Counted from the stretch's first letter, positions 29,508-38,946 are shown. The stretch: DNA of 64,000 nucleotides from Pseudoroseomonas cervicalis (GCF_030818485.1 NZ_JAUTAJ010000004.1:1839001-1903000); one strand, 5' to 3'. Notes: generated by a model not told the origin, from the letters alone. Program-made: numbers and translations.

Positions 29508-30767
29508 ATGGACCGCATCCGCATCCGCGGCGGCCGCCGGCTGGAAGGGCGCATCGCCATCGGCGGCGCCAAGAACGCGGCCCTGCCGCTGATGGCCACC
29601 GGCCTGCTCACCCATGAGGCGGTGGTGCTGACCAACGCCCCGGCGCTGGCCGATGTCGCCACCATGGGCCATCTGATCGCCCAGCACGGGCTGACGGTCG
29701 AGCATGACCAGTCGAGCCGCCGCATCCTGCTGGATGGCGCCGCCAGCCAGTTCGAGGCGCCCTACGACCTGGTGCGCAAGATGCGCGCCTCGATCCTGGT
29801 GCTCGGGCCGCTGCTGGCGCGCTTCGGCCAGGCCCGCGTCTCGCTGCCCGGCGGCTGCGCCATCGGCACCCGCCCCGTCGACCTCCACCTGAAGGGGCTG
29901 GAGCAGATGGGCGCGGTGATCGACCTCGATTCCGGCTACATCAACGCCAAGGTGGACGGCCGGCTGAAGGGCGCGCGCATCCTCTTCCCGCAGGTCTCGG
30001 TGGGCGCCACCGAGAACCTGCTGATGGCGGCGACGCTGGCCGAGGGCACCACCCAGCTGGTCAATGCGGCGCGCGAGCCGGAGATCACCGACCTCGCCAA
30101 TTGCCTGATCTCGATGGGCGCGCGGATCGAGGGGGTGGGCAGCGATCGGCTGACGGTGCAGGGCGTCGACAGCCTGCACGGCACGACGCATGCCATCCTG
30201 CCCGACCGTATCGAGGCCGGCACCTTCGCCTGCGCCGGCGCCATCACCGGCGGCGAGCTGCTGCTGGAGGGCATGACGCTGGAGCTGTTCGGCGCCTGCA
30301 CCCGCTCGCTGCGCGAGGCCGGGGTGGAGATGCTGCAGGAGGAGGGCGGCGTGCGCTGCCGCCGCCTGAACGGGCTGCATGGCGTCGATGTGATGACCGA
30401 GCCCTTCCCCGGCTTCGCCACCGACATGCAGGCCCAGTTCATGGCGCTGATGGCGGTGGCCGAGGGCGCCTCGATGATCACCGAGACGATCTTCGAGAAC
30501 CGCTTCATGCATGTGCCGGAGCTGGCCCGCATGGGCGCGCGGATCAACGCGCATGGCTCCTCCGCCATCGTCCGCGGCGTGGGCAAGCTGTCCGGCGCGC
30601 CGGTGATGGCGACCGATCTGCGCGCCTCCGTCTCCCTCATCATCGCCGGGCTGGCGGCGGAGGGCGACACCATCGTCAACCGCGTCTACCACCTCGACCG
30701 TGGCTATGAGCGGATCGAGGAGAAGCTGGCGGGCGTCGGCGCCGACATCGAACGTATGCCAGGCTGA
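29508..30767 (+). CDS. murA: UDP-N-acetylglucosamine 1-carboxyvinyltransferase
   Basis: 419 residues, the normal size, from the ATG after GGGGAGAGG giving [14 protein letters not shown]. The substrate-binding KNAALPL lies near residue 22. The catalytic loop is [19 protein letters not shown], where the Cys (about 117) is the residue attacked by fosfomycin. A late motif reads [15 protein letters not shown]. It transfers enolpyruvate from PEP to UDP-GlcNAc, the first committed step of peptidoglycan. It lies in the conserved alphaproteobacterial order murA, his genes, infA. Confidence 0.97.
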   Translation: MDRIRIRGGRRLEGRIAIGGAKNAALPLMATGLLTHEAVVLTNAPALADVATMGHLIAQHGLTVEHDQSSRRILLDGAASQFEAPYDLVRKMRASILVLGPLLARFGQARVSLPGGCAIGTRPVDLHLKGLEQMGAVIDLDSGYINAKVDGRLKGARILFPQVSVGATENLLMAATLAEGTTQLVNAAREPEITDLANCLISMGARIEGVGSDRLTVQGVDSLHGTTHAILPDRIEAGTFACAGAITGGELLLEGMTLELFGACTRSLREAGVEMLQEEGGVRCRRLNGLHGVDVMTEPFPGFATDMQAQFMALMAVAEGASMITETIFENRFMHVPELARMGARINAHGSSAIVRGVGKLSGAPVMATDLRASVSLIIAGLAAEGDTIVNRVYHLDRGYERIEEKLAGVGADIERMPG

Positions 30768-30803
30768 CATGGCATTGCCGCTTTCCCGGTGATACAACCC
30801 GCC

Positions 30804-31517
30804 ATGGACCAGCCCATCACAAGGCCCGAAACGGGCATCGTTCCCGCGGCCGAGGCCGGCCAGAGCCTCGTCCTGGCGCTCCCCAAGGGGCGCATCCTGA
30901 AGGAGCTGGGGCCGCTGCTGGCCCGCACCGGCATCGTCCCGGCCGCCGATTTCCACGCCGAATCCAGCCGCCGCCTGCGCTTCGAGACCAATCATCCCGG
31001 CCTCGACGTGATCCGCGTGCGCAGCTTCGACGTGGCCACCTTCGTCGCCTTCGGCGCCGCGCAGATCGGCATCTGCGGCGCCGATGTGCTGATGGAATTC
31101 GACTACCCCGAGATCTACGCCCCGCTCGATCTCGGCATCGGCCGCTGCCGCGTCTCGGTGGCCGAGCCCGAGGGCAGCGCCGGGCAGCAGGAGATGGTGC
31201 GCCGCTCCCGCCTCGCGGTCGCCACCAAATACCCCAACCTCGCCCGCCGGCACTTCGCCACCAAGGGCATCCAGGCCGAGGTGGTGCATCTGAACGGCGC
31301 CATGGAGCTGGCCCCCTCGCTCGGCCTCTCCCGCCTGATCGTCGACCTGGTGCAGACCGGCTCCACCCTGAAGGCCAATGGGCTGGTGGAGACCGAGGTG
31401 ATCGCCCAGGTGACCTCCCGCCTGATCGTCAACCGCACCGCGCTGAAGACCAGGCCCGAGGCGATCGGCGAATGGCTCTCCCGCTTCCGCGCCGCACTCG
31501 CCGAGGTCGCCGCATGA
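30804..31517 (+). CDS. hisG: ATP phosphoribosyltransferase catalytic subunit, short form
   Basis: 237 residues from ATG 30804; a GTG 15 bp upstream would add five residues. It opens with LALPKGRILKELGPLL, and has the PRPP-binding DLVQTGSTLKANGL near residue 180 and the HisG signature. It lacks the C-terminal regulatory domain, so it is the short form that requires the HisRS-like partner HisZ for activity and feedback control. HisZ is not in the window. It catalyses the first step of histidine synthesis. It overlaps hisD by 4 bp (ATGA). Confidence 0.95.
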   Translation: MDQPITRPETGIVPAAEAGQSLVLALPKGRILKELGPLLARTGIVPAADFHAESSRRLRFETNHPGLDVIRVRSFDVATFVAFGAAQIGICGADVLMEFDYPEIYAPLDLGIGRCRVSVAEPEGSAGQQEMVRRSRLAVATKYPNLARRHFATKGIQAEVVHLNGAMELAPSLGLSRLIVDLVQTGSTLKANGLVETEVIAQVTSRLIVNRTALKTRPEAIGEWLSRFRAALAEVAA

Positions 31518-32851
31518 TCCGCCTCTCCACCGCCGATGCCGGTTTCGAGGCCGGCTTCCGCGCGCTGCTCGACACCGCGCGGGAGACCACCGCCAAGGTG
31601 GATGCCGCCGTCGCCGGCATCATCGCCGAGGTGCGGGAACAGGGCGATGCCGCGCTGCTGGCGATGACCGCGCGCTACGACCGCTGGCAGCCGGCCACCG
31701 CCGCCGCGCTGCGGGTGACCGAGGCCGAGATCGACGCCGCCCGCGCCGCCTGCGCGCCGGAGCTGCTGGACGCGCTGGACCTCGCCGCCACCCGCATCGA
31801 GCGCTTCCACGCCGCCCAGCTGCCGCGCGATGTCGAGCTGGACGACCCGCTCGGCCTGACGCTCGGCCTGCGCTGGGGGCCGGTGGACGCGGTCGGGCTC
31901 TATGTGCCGGGCGGCAAGGCGGCCTACCCCTCCTCCGTGCTGATGAACGCCATCCCGGCCCGCGTCGCCGGGGTGCCGCGCATCGCCATCTGCGTGCCCA
32001 CCCCGGACGGGGCGCTGAACAATCTGGTGCTGGCCGCCGCGCACCGCGCCGGCGTCACCGAGATCTTCCGGGTGGGCGGCGCCCAGGCGATCGCCGCCCT
32101 GGCCTGGGGCACCGAGAGCATCGCCCCGGTGGACCGCGTCGCCGGCCCCGGCAATGCCTATGTGGCCGAGGCCAAGCGCCAGGTCTTCGGCCGCGTCGGC
32201 ATCGATTCCATCGCCGGCCCCTCCGAGGTGGTGGTGCTGGCCGATGCCAGCCAGAACCCCCGGCTGATCGCCATGGACCTGCTGGCCCAGGCCGAGCATG
32301 ACGAGAGCGCGCAATCCATCCTGATCACCACCAGCGCGCAGATGGCCAATGCCGTCGAGCATGCGGTGGAGGAGGCGCTGCTCACCCTGCCGCGCGCCGC
32401 CATCGCCGGCGAGAGCTGGCGCCGCCATGGCGCGGTGATCGTGGTGCGCGACTGGGAGGAGGGTGCGGCGCTGACCGACCGGCTGGCGCCCGAGCATCTG
32501 CAGGTGATGGTCTCCGACCCCGCCGCGCTGTTCGCCCGCATCCGCCATGCCGGCGCCGCCTTCCTGGGCGGCCATTGCCCGGAGGCCTTGGGCGACTACA
32601 TCGCCGGGCCGAACCATGTGCTGCCCACCGGCCGCACGGCGCGCTTCGCCTCCGGCCTGTCGGTGTTCGACTTCCTGAAGCGCACCAGCTGGGTGGCGGC
32701 CGAGCCGCGCGGCCTGGACGCCATCGGCCCCGCCGCCGTGGCCCTGGCCGAGGCCGAGGGGCTCACCGCCCATGCCCGCAGCATCGCCATGCGGCTGGGC
32801 CAGAACGCCGCCCCGGCCGCGACCCCGGCGCCGCTGCCCGGCGCCGAGTAA
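31514..32851 (+). CDS. hisD: Histidinol dehydrogenase
   Basis: 445 residues from the ATG overlapping the hisG stop. The NAD-binding region [15 protein letters not shown] is followed by [20 protein letters not shown] and [15 protein letters not shown]. The zinc-binding and catalytic histidines lie in [12 protein letters not shown] and PEHLQVM, and [14 protein letters not shown] is the classic signature. It oxidises histidinol to histidine in two NAD-dependent steps. It is translationally coupled to hisG. Confidence 0.97.
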   Translation: MIRLSTADAGFEAGFRALLDTARETTAKVDAAVAGIIAEVREQGDAALLAMTARYDRWQPATAAALRVTEAEIDAARAACAPELLDALDLAATRIERFHAAQLPRDVELDDPLGLTLGLRWGPVDAVGLYVPGGKAAYPSSVLMNAIPARVAGVPRIAICVPTPDGALNNLVLAAAHRAGVTEIFRVGGAQAIAALAWGTESIAPVDRVAGPGNAYVAEAKRQVFGRVGIDSIAGPSEVVVLADASQNPRLIAMDLLAQAEHDESAQSILITTSAQMANAVEHAVEEALLTLPRAAIAGESWRRHGAVIVVRDWEEGAALTDRLAPEHLQVMVSDPAALFARIRHAGAAFLGGHCPEALGDYIAGPNHVLPTGRTARFASGLSVFDFLKRTSWVAAEPRGLDAIGPAAVALAEAEGLTAHARSIAMRLGQNAAPAATPAPLPGAE

Positions 32852-32867
32852 GCGGGCGGGGGGACGG

Positions 32868-33491
32868 ATGCGCCGCGCCGGCCCGGCCCTTCCCGGCTGG
32901 CCCGCGCCGCGCTCGGCCCTGCGCCTGGCCCCCTGGCCCGGCCTGTTCGCCGCGCTGGCCGCCTGGGCGGCGCTGGATGCGGTCCGGCTGCTGGCCTGGC
33001 CCGCCGGCCTTCTTCCCGAATTCGCGCCCCTGCTGCCGCTCGCCCCCGCCGCGCTGGCGGGGCTGGCCACGGCGCGGCGCTGGGGCCGCGCGGCGGCGGC
33101 GCCCTGGCCAGGGCGCCGGGCGGCCGGGCGGCGTGGCCCGCTGCTCGCCCTGCTGCTGTGGCTGGGGCTGCTGGCGCGGCTCCTGGTCGCGCTGTGGCAG
33201 GGCCACTTCGCCAGCCCGGCGCAGCAGCCGCTGGCCCAGACCGCGCTGGTGCTGCTTGTCCTGGCCCTGGTCATCTCGCTGCAACGGCTCCGGGCACGCG
33301 GCGCCGGCCATGGCCGCGGCAGCGGGTCCGATGGCGCCGAGAGCGGCGTGCCCCATGCCACAACCGGCCATGGCATGGCCGATTGCGGCGATGGCTGGGG
33401 CTCGGCGGCCTGCGACAGCGGCGGCAGCAGCGAGGGGGGCGTCAGCGATGGGGGTGGCGGCGGCGATGGCGGCGGCTCGGGCGGGGAGTGA
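32868..33491 (+). CDS. Membrane protein with Gly/Ser-rich tail, unknown
   Basis: 207 residues from the ATG at 32868, 16 bp after hisD. Hydrophobic stretches occur at about 20-38, 46-62, 88-104 and 120-136, with basic linkers between. After residue 145 the protein becomes low-complexity, rich in Gly, Ser, Asp and His with scattered Cys (GDGWGSAACDSGG-like), similar in texture to the tails of YgcG-type proteins. I do not recognise a family. In many alphaproteobacteria other small genes occupy this hisD-infA interval, so the gene may be lineage-specific. Confidence 0.55.
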   Translation: MRRAGPALPGWPAPRSALRLAPWPGLFAALAAWAALDAVRLLAWPAGLLPEFAPLLPLAPAALAGLATARRWGRAAAAPWPGRRAAGRRGPLLALLLWLGLLARLLVALWQGHFASPAQQPLAQTALVLLVLALVISLQRLRARGAGHGRGSGSDGAESGVPHATTGHGMADCGDGWGSAACDSGGSSEGGVSDGGGGGDGGGSGGE

Positions 33492-33627
33492 CGGCACGCT
33501 GACCGCCCCGTGGATCACGGCCTCGCCCGCGCCGCGGGCAGGGCTGCCCTGCCCCGGCGCCCGGCCCGGCCGCGTCGCCATCCTTGACCCTGAGCGGCGG
33601 CGCCATCATGTTCTGGCCGCGAATGCT

Positions 33628-33649
33628 CCGCCGCAGTCCTCTGCGGCGG
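33628..33649 (+). other. Perfect hairpin in the infA leader
   Basis: CCGCCGCAG/CTGCGGCGG with a TCCT loop lies 74 bp before infA inside a 231-bp spacer. It is followed by GTTTC rather than a T run. It could be a leader structure or part of a weak terminator of the hisGD unit. The remaining sequence of the spacer shows no reading frame I trust. Confidence 0.4.
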
Positions 33650-33722
33650 CGTTTCTACGTATCCCAAGCCAAGCGGAGATGCCCGGCGCACCGCGCGTCG
33701 CCTGCCGCGATGAAGAGGTCTG

Positions 33723-33941
33723 ATGTCGAAAGAAGATATGATCGAGTTCAGCGGCCAGGTCGTTGAACTGCTGCCCAACGCGATGTTCCGCGTGAAGCTC
33801 GACAACGAGCACATGGTCCTCGCCCACACCAGCGGCAAGATGCGCAAGAACCGCATCCGCGTGCTGGCCGGCGACCGGGTGAATGTCGAAATGACCCCCT
33901 ACGACCTGACCAAGGGCCGCATCACCTTCCGGTTCAAGTAA
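33723..33941 (+). CDS. infA: Translation initiation factor IF-1
   Basis: 72 residues, the exact normal length, with the single OB-fold (S1-like) domain: [21 protein letters not shown], then [17 protein letters not shown] and [13 protein letters not shown]-1 binds the 30S A site and cooperates with IF-2 and IF-3. The ATG is in a run of AGAAGAT. Its TAA overlaps the next ATG (TAATG), coupling it to maf. Confidence 0.98.
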   Translation: MSKEDMIEFSGQVVELLPNAMFRVKLDNEHMVLAHTSGKMRKNRIRVLAGDRVNVEMTPYDLTKGRITFRFK

Positions 33942-34594
33942 TGTCCGAGGCGGGCCCGATGGCCCCCGACAGCCTGGCCGATGCAGCGGCGCCGCCCCTG
34001 GGGCGCCAGACGCCCTCCCGCCCGCCGCTGGTGCTGGCCAGCGGCAGCCCGCGGCGCCTCGACCTGCTGAAGCGGATCGGCGTGGCGCCCGCCCGTGTGC
34101 TGCCGCCCGATATCGACGAAACGCCCCTGAAGCAGGAATTGCCGCGCCAGCTGGCCGGCCGCCTGTCCCAGGCCAAGGCGCGCGCCGTCATGCAGGCCGA
34201 GCCGGCGGCGCTGGTGCTGGCCGCCGACACGGTGGTGGGCGTCGGCCGCCGCATCCTGCCCAAGGCGGAGACCGAGGCCCAGGCGCGCGACTGCCTCGGC
34301 CTGATCTCCGGCCGCCGCCACCGCGTCTATACCGGCGTGGCGCTGGGCCTGCCGGATGGGCGGCTGCTGACCCGGGTGGTCGAGACCATCGTCACCTTCC
34401 AGCGGCTGACCGCGGCGCAGATCGAGGCCTACATCGCCTCCGACGAATGGCGCGGCAAGGCGGGCGGCTACACCATCCAGGACTCGGCGGAGGCCTTTGT
34501 GCGCTTCCTCTCCGGCAGCCATTCCAACGTGGTCGGCCTGCCGCTGCACGAGACCGCCCAGCTGCTGCGCGGCATCGGATGGCTGCGTCCCTGA
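33941..34594 (+). CDS. maf: Maf-family nucleoside triphosphate pyrophosphatase
   Basis: 217 residues, with LASGSPRRLDLLKRIG (the Maf signature) near residue 30, ADTVVGVGRRILPKAE in the middle and GRRHRVYTGVAL. The last ~50 residues carry GGYTIQDSAEAF and GSHSNVVGLPL. Maf proteins hydrolyse non-canonical nucleotides such as dTTP, UTP or m7GTP to monophosphates and were first linked to septum formation. The first ~20 residues are not conserved, so ATG 33959 is an alternative start. The end overlaps the RNase gene by 16 bp. Confidence 0.93.
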   Translation: MSEAGPMAPDSLADAAAPPLGRQTPSRPPLVLASGSPRRLDLLKRIGVAPARVLPPDIDETPLKQELPRQLAGRLSQAKARAVMQAEPAALVLAADTVVGVGRRILPKAETEAQARDCLGLISGRRHRVYTGVALGLPDGRLLTRVVETIVTFQRLTAAQIEAYIASDEWRGKAGGYTIQDSAEAFVRFLSGSHSNVVGLPLHETAQLLRGIGWLRP

Positions 34595-35694
34595 TCCATG
34601 TCTCCGTCTCGCCCGGCGAGCAGCGCACGGCGCTGACCCGGGACGGGGTGCTGGAGGCCGCCTTCATCGAGCGCCCGGCGCGGCCCGAGGGGGTGGGGGA
34701 TGTCCATGTCGCCCGCCTCTCCGCCCGCGCCCCGGCCATGGGCGGCGCCTTCCTGGCCATGGCGGGCGGCGAGACCGGTTTTTTGCCGGATAGCGAGGGC
34801 GCCAAGGGACGGCATGAGGGGGAATGGCTGCGCGTGGCCGTCTCCCGCGCCGCCCAGGGCGGCAAGGGGCCGCGCCTCGCCCTGGCGCCCGCCACCCCGC
34901 AGGAACCGCTCCAGGGCCCTGTGCGGCTGCTGGCGCGGGGCCCCGACGCGCCGCTGCGCCTGGCGGGCCGGCACCCCGACGCCCGGCTGCTGACCGACCA
35001 CGCCGCCACCGCCGCCCGGCTGCGCGGCGCGCTGGGTCCGGAGCGCGTTGCCCTGACCACCCGCCCGGCCTTCTCCGAGGAACTCGAAGAAGAATTCGAG
35101 CGGCTGTCCGGCATGGCGGTGCCGCTGCCGGGCGGCGGGCGGCTGACCCTGCACCCGACCCCGGCGCTGCTCGCCATCGACATCGATGCCGGCTCCCAGG
35201 CCGGTGGCCGCGACGCCGCCGCGCATCACGCGCTGAACGCCGCCGCCCTGGCCGAGGCGCTGCGCCAGATCCGCCTGCGCCACCTGGCCGGCGCCATCCT
35301 GGTCGACATGGCCGGCATGAAGGTGTCCGCGCGCCAGGCGCTGCTGCCGGGGCTGAAGCCGCTGCTGGCCGCCGACCCGCTGCTGCGGCTGATCGGGCTG
35401 ACCGGACTCGGCCTGCTGGAGCTGCAGCGCCGCCGGGTCCACACCCCGCTGCATGAGGTGCTGGGCCACCCGCCCTCCCCCCTCACCCGCGGCCTGGCGG
35501 CGCTGCGGCGCGGGCTGCGCGACGCCGCCGCCCGGCCCGGCGCCGCCTGGGCGCTGACCGCCCACCCCGCCGTGCTGGCCGCGCTGCGCGACTGGCCCGG
35601 CGCGCTCGACGAATTCGCGGCCCGGGCGGGCCCCCTGGCGCTGCGCGCCGACCCGCTCTGCGCCGCCGGACAGGAGCACATCCATGCCGCCTGA
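34579..35694 (+). CDS. RNase E/G-family protein, short form
   Basis: 371 residues. The N-terminus has a contracted S1-like module ([23 protein letters not shown]). The catalytic core contains [14 protein letters not shown] and [16 protein letters not shown], in which the two Mg-binding Asp residues of RNase E (D303 and D346) appear retained. It then has [12 protein letters not shown], equal to the RNase E TRFGLVEMSRQR motif. The Zn-link CPxC and the small domain that hold the RNase E/G tetramer are absent. Such shortened proteins occur between maf and yacG in alphaproteobacteria. They are presumed to be endoribonucleases, but activity is unproven. Confidence 0.8.
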   Translation: MAASLIHVSVSPGEQRTALTRDGVLEAAFIERPARPEGVGDVHVARLSARAPAMGGAFLAMAGGETGFLPDSEGAKGRHEGEWLRVAVSRAAQGGKGPRLALAPATPQEPLQGPVRLLARGPDAPLRLAGRHPDARLLTDHAATAARLRGALGPERVALTTRPAFSEELEEEFERLSGMAVPLPGGGRLTLHPTPALLAIDIDAGSQAGGRDAAAHHALNAAALAEALRQIRLRHLAGAILVDMAGMKVSARQALLPGLKPLLAADPLLRLIGLTGLGLLELQRRRVHTPLHEVLGHPPSPLTRGLAALRRGLRDAAARPGAAWALTAHPAVLAALRDWPGALDEFAARAGPLALRADPLCAAGQEHIHAA

Positions 35695-35893
35695 GACCCC
35701 GCCCCGTCCCGCCCGCAAGCCGCCCGCCTGCCCGGTCTGCGGCAAGCCCGCCGAGGCGGCGCACCGCCCCTTCTGCTCCGATCGCTGCCGGCAGGTGGAT
35801 CTCGGCCGCTGGCTGACCGGCGCCTATGCCATCCCGGCCGGCCCGGCCGAGCCGGAGGAGGAGGAGGGTGGCGACCCGCCCGGCCGCTTCTGA
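35684..35893 (+). CDS. yacG: DNA gyrase inhibitor YacG (zinc-binding)
   Basis: 69 residues with the Cys4 zinc motif CPVCGK and [15 protein letters not shown] (about 15-45). The C-terminal end is acidic and disordered. In E. coli YacG binds GyrB and blocks DNA binding. The ATG overlaps the RNase stop, so it is the last gene of the infA-maf-rng-yacG unit. Confidence 0.93.
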   Translation: MPPETPPRPARKPPACPVCGKPAEAAHRPFCSDRCRQVDLGRWLTGAYAIPAGPAEPEEEEGGDPPGRF

Positions 35894-35947
35894 GACGGGC
35901 GCGGGGCGCGGCTTCGGCACAGCCACAAAACAATTCGCCGACCCCGC

Positions 35948-35976
35948 TGGACAGCCTCGCTGTCATCCAGTATTCA
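35948..35976 (+). promoter_or_regulatory. Possible promoter of tRNA-Phe
   Basis: TGGACA and TATTCA are separated by exactly 17 bp. The spacer includes an inverted repeat GACAGC-CTC-GCTGTC. The tRNA starts 46 bp downstream. It is the only reasonable promoter pair in the 128-bp gap after yacG. Confidence 0.4.
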
Positions 35977-36021
35977 CCCCGCCACCAACCGGTGGCGCCC
36001 CGCAAGGGTCGCCCAGAATGG

Positions 36022-36097
36022 GCCCAGATAGCTCAGTTGGTAGAGCATGCGACTGAAAATCGCAGTGTCGCTGGTTCGATTCCGGCTCTGGGCACCA
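36022..36097 (+). tRNA. tRNA-Phe(GAA)
   Basis: Cloverleaf: acceptor GCCCAGA/TCTGGGC, D stem GCTC/GAGC, anticodon stem TGCGA/TCGCA with loop CTGAAAA (anticodon GAA), and T stem GCTGG/CCGGC with loop TTCGATT. The CCA is encoded at 36095-36097. The gene stands alone between yacG and the convergent UspA gene. Confidence 0.97.
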
Positions 36098-36131
36098 TCC
36101 TCCCTCCCTCGACCATCCAGCCGGCAAGGCC

Positions 36132-36977
36132 TCAGTGCGAGAGCAGCACGGGCACCGTCATCTCGCGCAGCAGGCGGCGGGTGACACCGCCCAGCACCAG
36201 CTCGCGCAGCCGGCTATGGCCATAGCCGCCCAGCACCAGCAGATCGGCGCCGAGTTCCGCGGCGCGGTTCAGCAGCGTGTCGGCCTCGGCGATCTCCGGC
36301 GTGACCAGCTGCTCGGCCGTCACGCTCAGCCCGTGCCGCGCCAAATGGCGGGCGATGTCGGCCCCCGGCTCCGCCCCATGCGCGTCCGGCCCGCGCTCCG
36401 GATTGACCGAGAGGATGCTGATCCGGGCCGCCGCCTGCAGCAGCGGCAGCGCGTCATGCAGCGCGCGGCTGGCCTGGGCGCTGGCATTCCAGCCCACCAG
36501 CACCTCGCGTCCGAGCGCCTCGAAGCGCCCGGCATAGGGCACCACCAGCAGCGGCCGGCCGGAGCCGAACAGCGCCTCGCCCAGCACCAGCCCGGCCATC
36601 GGCGCGGCGCCACCGGGCTGCGGCTGGCCCAGCACGACCAGATCGGCATAGCGCGCATGCAGCGCCACCACCGCGGCGGTGTCGCCCTCCGGCCGGCGCC
36701 ATTCGCCCTGCAGCCCCTCGCGCCGCAGCGTCTCGCGGAAAGCGGCCTCGGCCTGCGCCGCCTGGACCTCGGCCGTCTCCCGCGCCCGGCGCATGGCGGC
36801 GGAGAGCGCGGCGGTGGCGGCGCCGTCGCCGGCGAAGACCGGCCAGGGCAAATCGATGACGAACAGGCCGGTCAGATGCGCCTCATGCCGGCGCGCCAGC
36901 ATCGCCGCCAACCGCAGCCGCTCGGCCGAGGCCTCCGACGAATCCAGATGCAGCAGGATGTCCTTCAGCCCGGCCAT
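36132..36977 (-). CDS. Universal stress protein, tandem UspA domains
   Basis: 281 residues from the ATG giving MAGLKDILLHLDSSEAS. It has two Usp folds, about 1-150 and 155-281. Each has the ATP-binding glycine cluster near its end: LGQPQPGGAAPMAGLVLGEALFGSGRPLLVVP in the first and GGYGHSRLRELVLGGVTRRLL in the second. The second matches G-2x-G-9x-G best. The first has a degenerate loop, so ATP is likelier bound by domain 2. Such proteins accumulate under stress or stationary phase. Transcription runs towards tRNA-Phe. Confidence 0.9.
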   Translation of the reverse strand: MAGLKDILLHLDSSEASAERLRLAAMLARRHEAHLTGLFVIDLPWPVFAGDGAATAALSAAMRRARETAEVQAAQAEAAFRETLRREGLQGEWRRPEGDTAAVVALHARYADLVVLGQPQPGGAAPMAGLVLGEALFGSGRPLLVVPYAGRFEALGREVLVGWNASAQASRALHDALPLLQAAARISILSVNPERGPDAHGAEPGADIARHLARHGLSVTAEQLVTPEIAEADTLLNRAAELGADLLVLGGYGHSRLRELVLGGVTRRLLREMTVPVLLSH

Positions 36978-37095
36978 GGTTCCATCTCCCCCGTCATGGG
37001 CGGAGAGCAGACTGCGCGCGGGGCGGCGGGGATACCTTGATCTGCCGCAACCGGAATGAACAGTCCTTGATCCGCGCCGCGCACCGGGACGCATG

Positions 37096-37124
37096 AAAAA
37101 GCCCCGGCCCTTGCGGGCCGGGGC
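37096..37124 (-). terminator. Rho-independent terminator of the RTX-type gene
   Basis: On the minus strand GCCCCGGCCC-GCAA-GGGCCGGGGC forms a perfect 10-bp stem and is followed by TTTTT. It lies 37 bp after the stop of the gene at 37161-38276 and separates that gene from the UspA gene downstream. Confidence 0.9.
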
Positions 37125-37160
37125 GGGCAACCTCCGGTCAGGCGGTCGCCTGGTGCGGGA

Positions 37161-38276
37161 TCAGGCGATCACCGGGTCGTAGGCGCCTTCGCGGCCCTCG
37201 GCATAGCCGAACTGGATCCAGTGCAGCGCCAGCGCGTCGGCGCTGGTGATGCCGGCGGCGCCGAGATCGGCATTGGCCGCAGCGTAGCTCTCCTCGTTGA
37301 AGAGATCCGCGGCGCGGTCCTCGCCGAAGCCGTCCTGGATGTAGTGCAGCGCACCACGATCGGCATAGGCGTCGTTGCTGCCCTGCTCACCGAAGGCGTC
37401 GATCAGGTCGGTGTAGCTGGCCAGGTACTGGATGCCGTCGAAGCTGGTCTGGCGACCTTCCTCGCGGCCGAACTCGATATAGTGGCCTGCGCCGGCCGCC
37501 TCGAGGTCGTAGGTGCTCTCGATATTGCCGAAGGCGCCCAGCAGATCCTCATTGGACGCGATGTATTCGAGCCCGTTGAAGGTGATGCCGCGGCCCTCGT
37601 TGAAGCCCTCCTGCACGAAGTGGTAGGTCGCCGCCTCCTTGTTCGTGCCGAAGCTGTCGATCAGGTCGTCATAGCTCGCCGTGTAGGACAGCGCGTCGAA
37701 CTGCGTGCTGCGGCCTTCGGCGCGGCCATACTCCAGATAGTGCTTGGCGCCGGATTCATTGGCATTGGCGCCGAGCCCGGCCAGCACATCGACATTGGCG
37801 GCCAGATAGGCATTGCCGTCGAAGGTGATGTCACGGCCTTCCTTGGCGCCGAAATCGCGGAAATGCGCCCAGGCCGCGCCGGGATTCGCACCGATCGACT
37901 GCGTCAGGTCGTCATAGGACGCGACATAGGCGTAGGTGAAGAACTCGTTGACGTCGCTCATGTCGAGCGTGCCGCCGACGCCGGTGAACTGCACCGCCTC
38001 GACATCCAGCGTGGTGTCCACGCCATCGGGGCCGCGGATCACGCCCTCATCATCATAGCGGAAAACCTGGTACTGGGACTGGTCGCCCATCACGCGCACG
38101 GTGTCGCGCCCGTCGCCGCCCTCGACACGATCATTGCCGGTGCCGGGATCGATCAGGTCGTTGCCACCGCGCGCCTCGATGAAATCGTCGCCGGCCGCAC
38201 CTGCGATGGTGTCGTCCTCACGCGAATCGGGCGCGATCAGACGGTCATTCCCAGAGGTGCCAATCAGTGTTGCCAT
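37161..38276 (-). CDS. Acidic RTX-type protein with six YIASYDDLI-like repeats
   Basis: 371 residues from the ATG after AAGGAGAAAG giving MATLIGTSGNDRLIAP. There is no Sec signal. Residues ~1-55 carry nonapeptide-like calcium-binding repeats (GAAGDDFIEARGGNDLIDPGTGNDRVEGGDG pattern). Residues ~105-371 are six repeats of about 40-47 residues. Each starts like YIASYDDLI.AFG, contains a GA.HYI..G segment and ends EGR.ITFDG. The protein is strongly acidic. RTX at the N-terminus and repeats at the C-terminus is the opposite of the usual order for type I secreted proteins. It is probably an exported surface or matrix protein; the secretion route is not encoded here. Confidence 0.75.
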   Translation of the reverse strand: MATLIGTSGNDRLIAPDSREDDTIAGAAGDDFIEARGGNDLIDPGTGNDRVEGGDGRDTVRVMGDQSQYQVFRYDDEGVIRGPDGVDTTLDVEAVQFTGVGGTLDMSDVNEFFTYAYVASYDDLTQSIGANPGAAWAHFRDFGAKEGRDITFDGNAYLAANVDVLAGLGANANESGAKHYLEYGRAEGRSTQFDALSYTASYDDLIDSFGTNKEAATYHFVQEGFNEGRGITFNGLEYIASNEDLLGAFGNIESTYDLEAAGAGHYIEFGREEGRQTSFDGIQYLASYTDLIDAFGEQGSNDAYADRGALHYIQDGFGEDRAADLFNEESYAAANADLGAAGITSADALALHWIQFGYAEGREGAYDPVIA

Positions 38277-38356
38277 TGGCGCTTTCTCCTTGCTTGCGGC
38301 AGGAAAAACCGGAAGCAACCGCGCCGGTTGCGTACACGGATTTTGGAGGGATTCGC

Positions 38357-38905
38357 ATGCAGAACGAGGTCGTCACGCTGAGCAGCCGCGTGGCCTATGA
38401 AAACCGCTGGCTGCGCGTGCGTGAGGACCGCATCCGCCGCGCCGATGGCTCGGACGGGCTCTATGGCGTGGTGGAGCGCAGCGATTTCGTCGTGCTGCTG
38501 CCCTGGCAGGATGGTTGCCTCACCCTGGTCGAGCAGTACCGCTACCCGATCCGCGCCCGGCAATGGGAGCTGCCGATGGGCACCTGGGAACAGGCCCCCG
38601 GCACCGACCCCGCCTTGCTGGCCGCGGCCGAGCTGCGCGAGGAGACCGGTCTCATCGCCGCCCGGCTGCAGCCGATCGGCAGCATCCTGCAGGGGCCCGG
38701 CTATTGCAGCCAGCGCGGCCATGTCTTCCTGGCCACCGGCCTGACCCAGGGCCCGACCGAACGCGAGGCCAGCGAGCAGGACATGATCTGCCGCGCCCTG
38801 CCGCTCGCCGAGGTGGAGGCGATGGCGCGCGATGGCGTGCTGCAGGATGCCTGCAGCCTGGCGGCGCTGGCGCTGGCCCGGCTGAAGGGGGTGTTCGGGC
38901 CTTGA
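38357..38905 (+). CDS. NUDIX hydrolase (ADP-ribose pyrophosphatase-like)
   Basis: 182 residues from the ATG after GGAGGGATTCGC. The Nudix box is recognisable as G-x5-E...AAELREETGL (residues ~75-100), with ELPMGTWE before it. Upstream YGVVERSDFVVLLP and the later QGPGYCSQRGHVFLATGL resemble ADP-ribose or nucleoside-diphosphate-sugar pyrophosphatases. It cleaves a nucleoside diphosphate linked to another moiety, Mg-dependent. It is divergent from the repeat protein across 80 bp. Confidence 0.88.
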   Translation: MQNEVVTLSSRVAYENRWLRVREDRIRRADGSDGLYGVVERSDFVVLLPWQDGCLTLVEQYRYPIRARQWELPMGTWEQAPGTDPALLAAAELREETGLIAARLQPIGSILQGPGYCSQRGHVFLATGLTQGPTEREASEQDMICRALPLAEVEAMARDGVLQDACSLAALALARLKGVFGP

Positions 38906-38946
38906 GGGGGCCCTGCCCCGTCAAACTCCCCCATTCCTTCCCTTGG

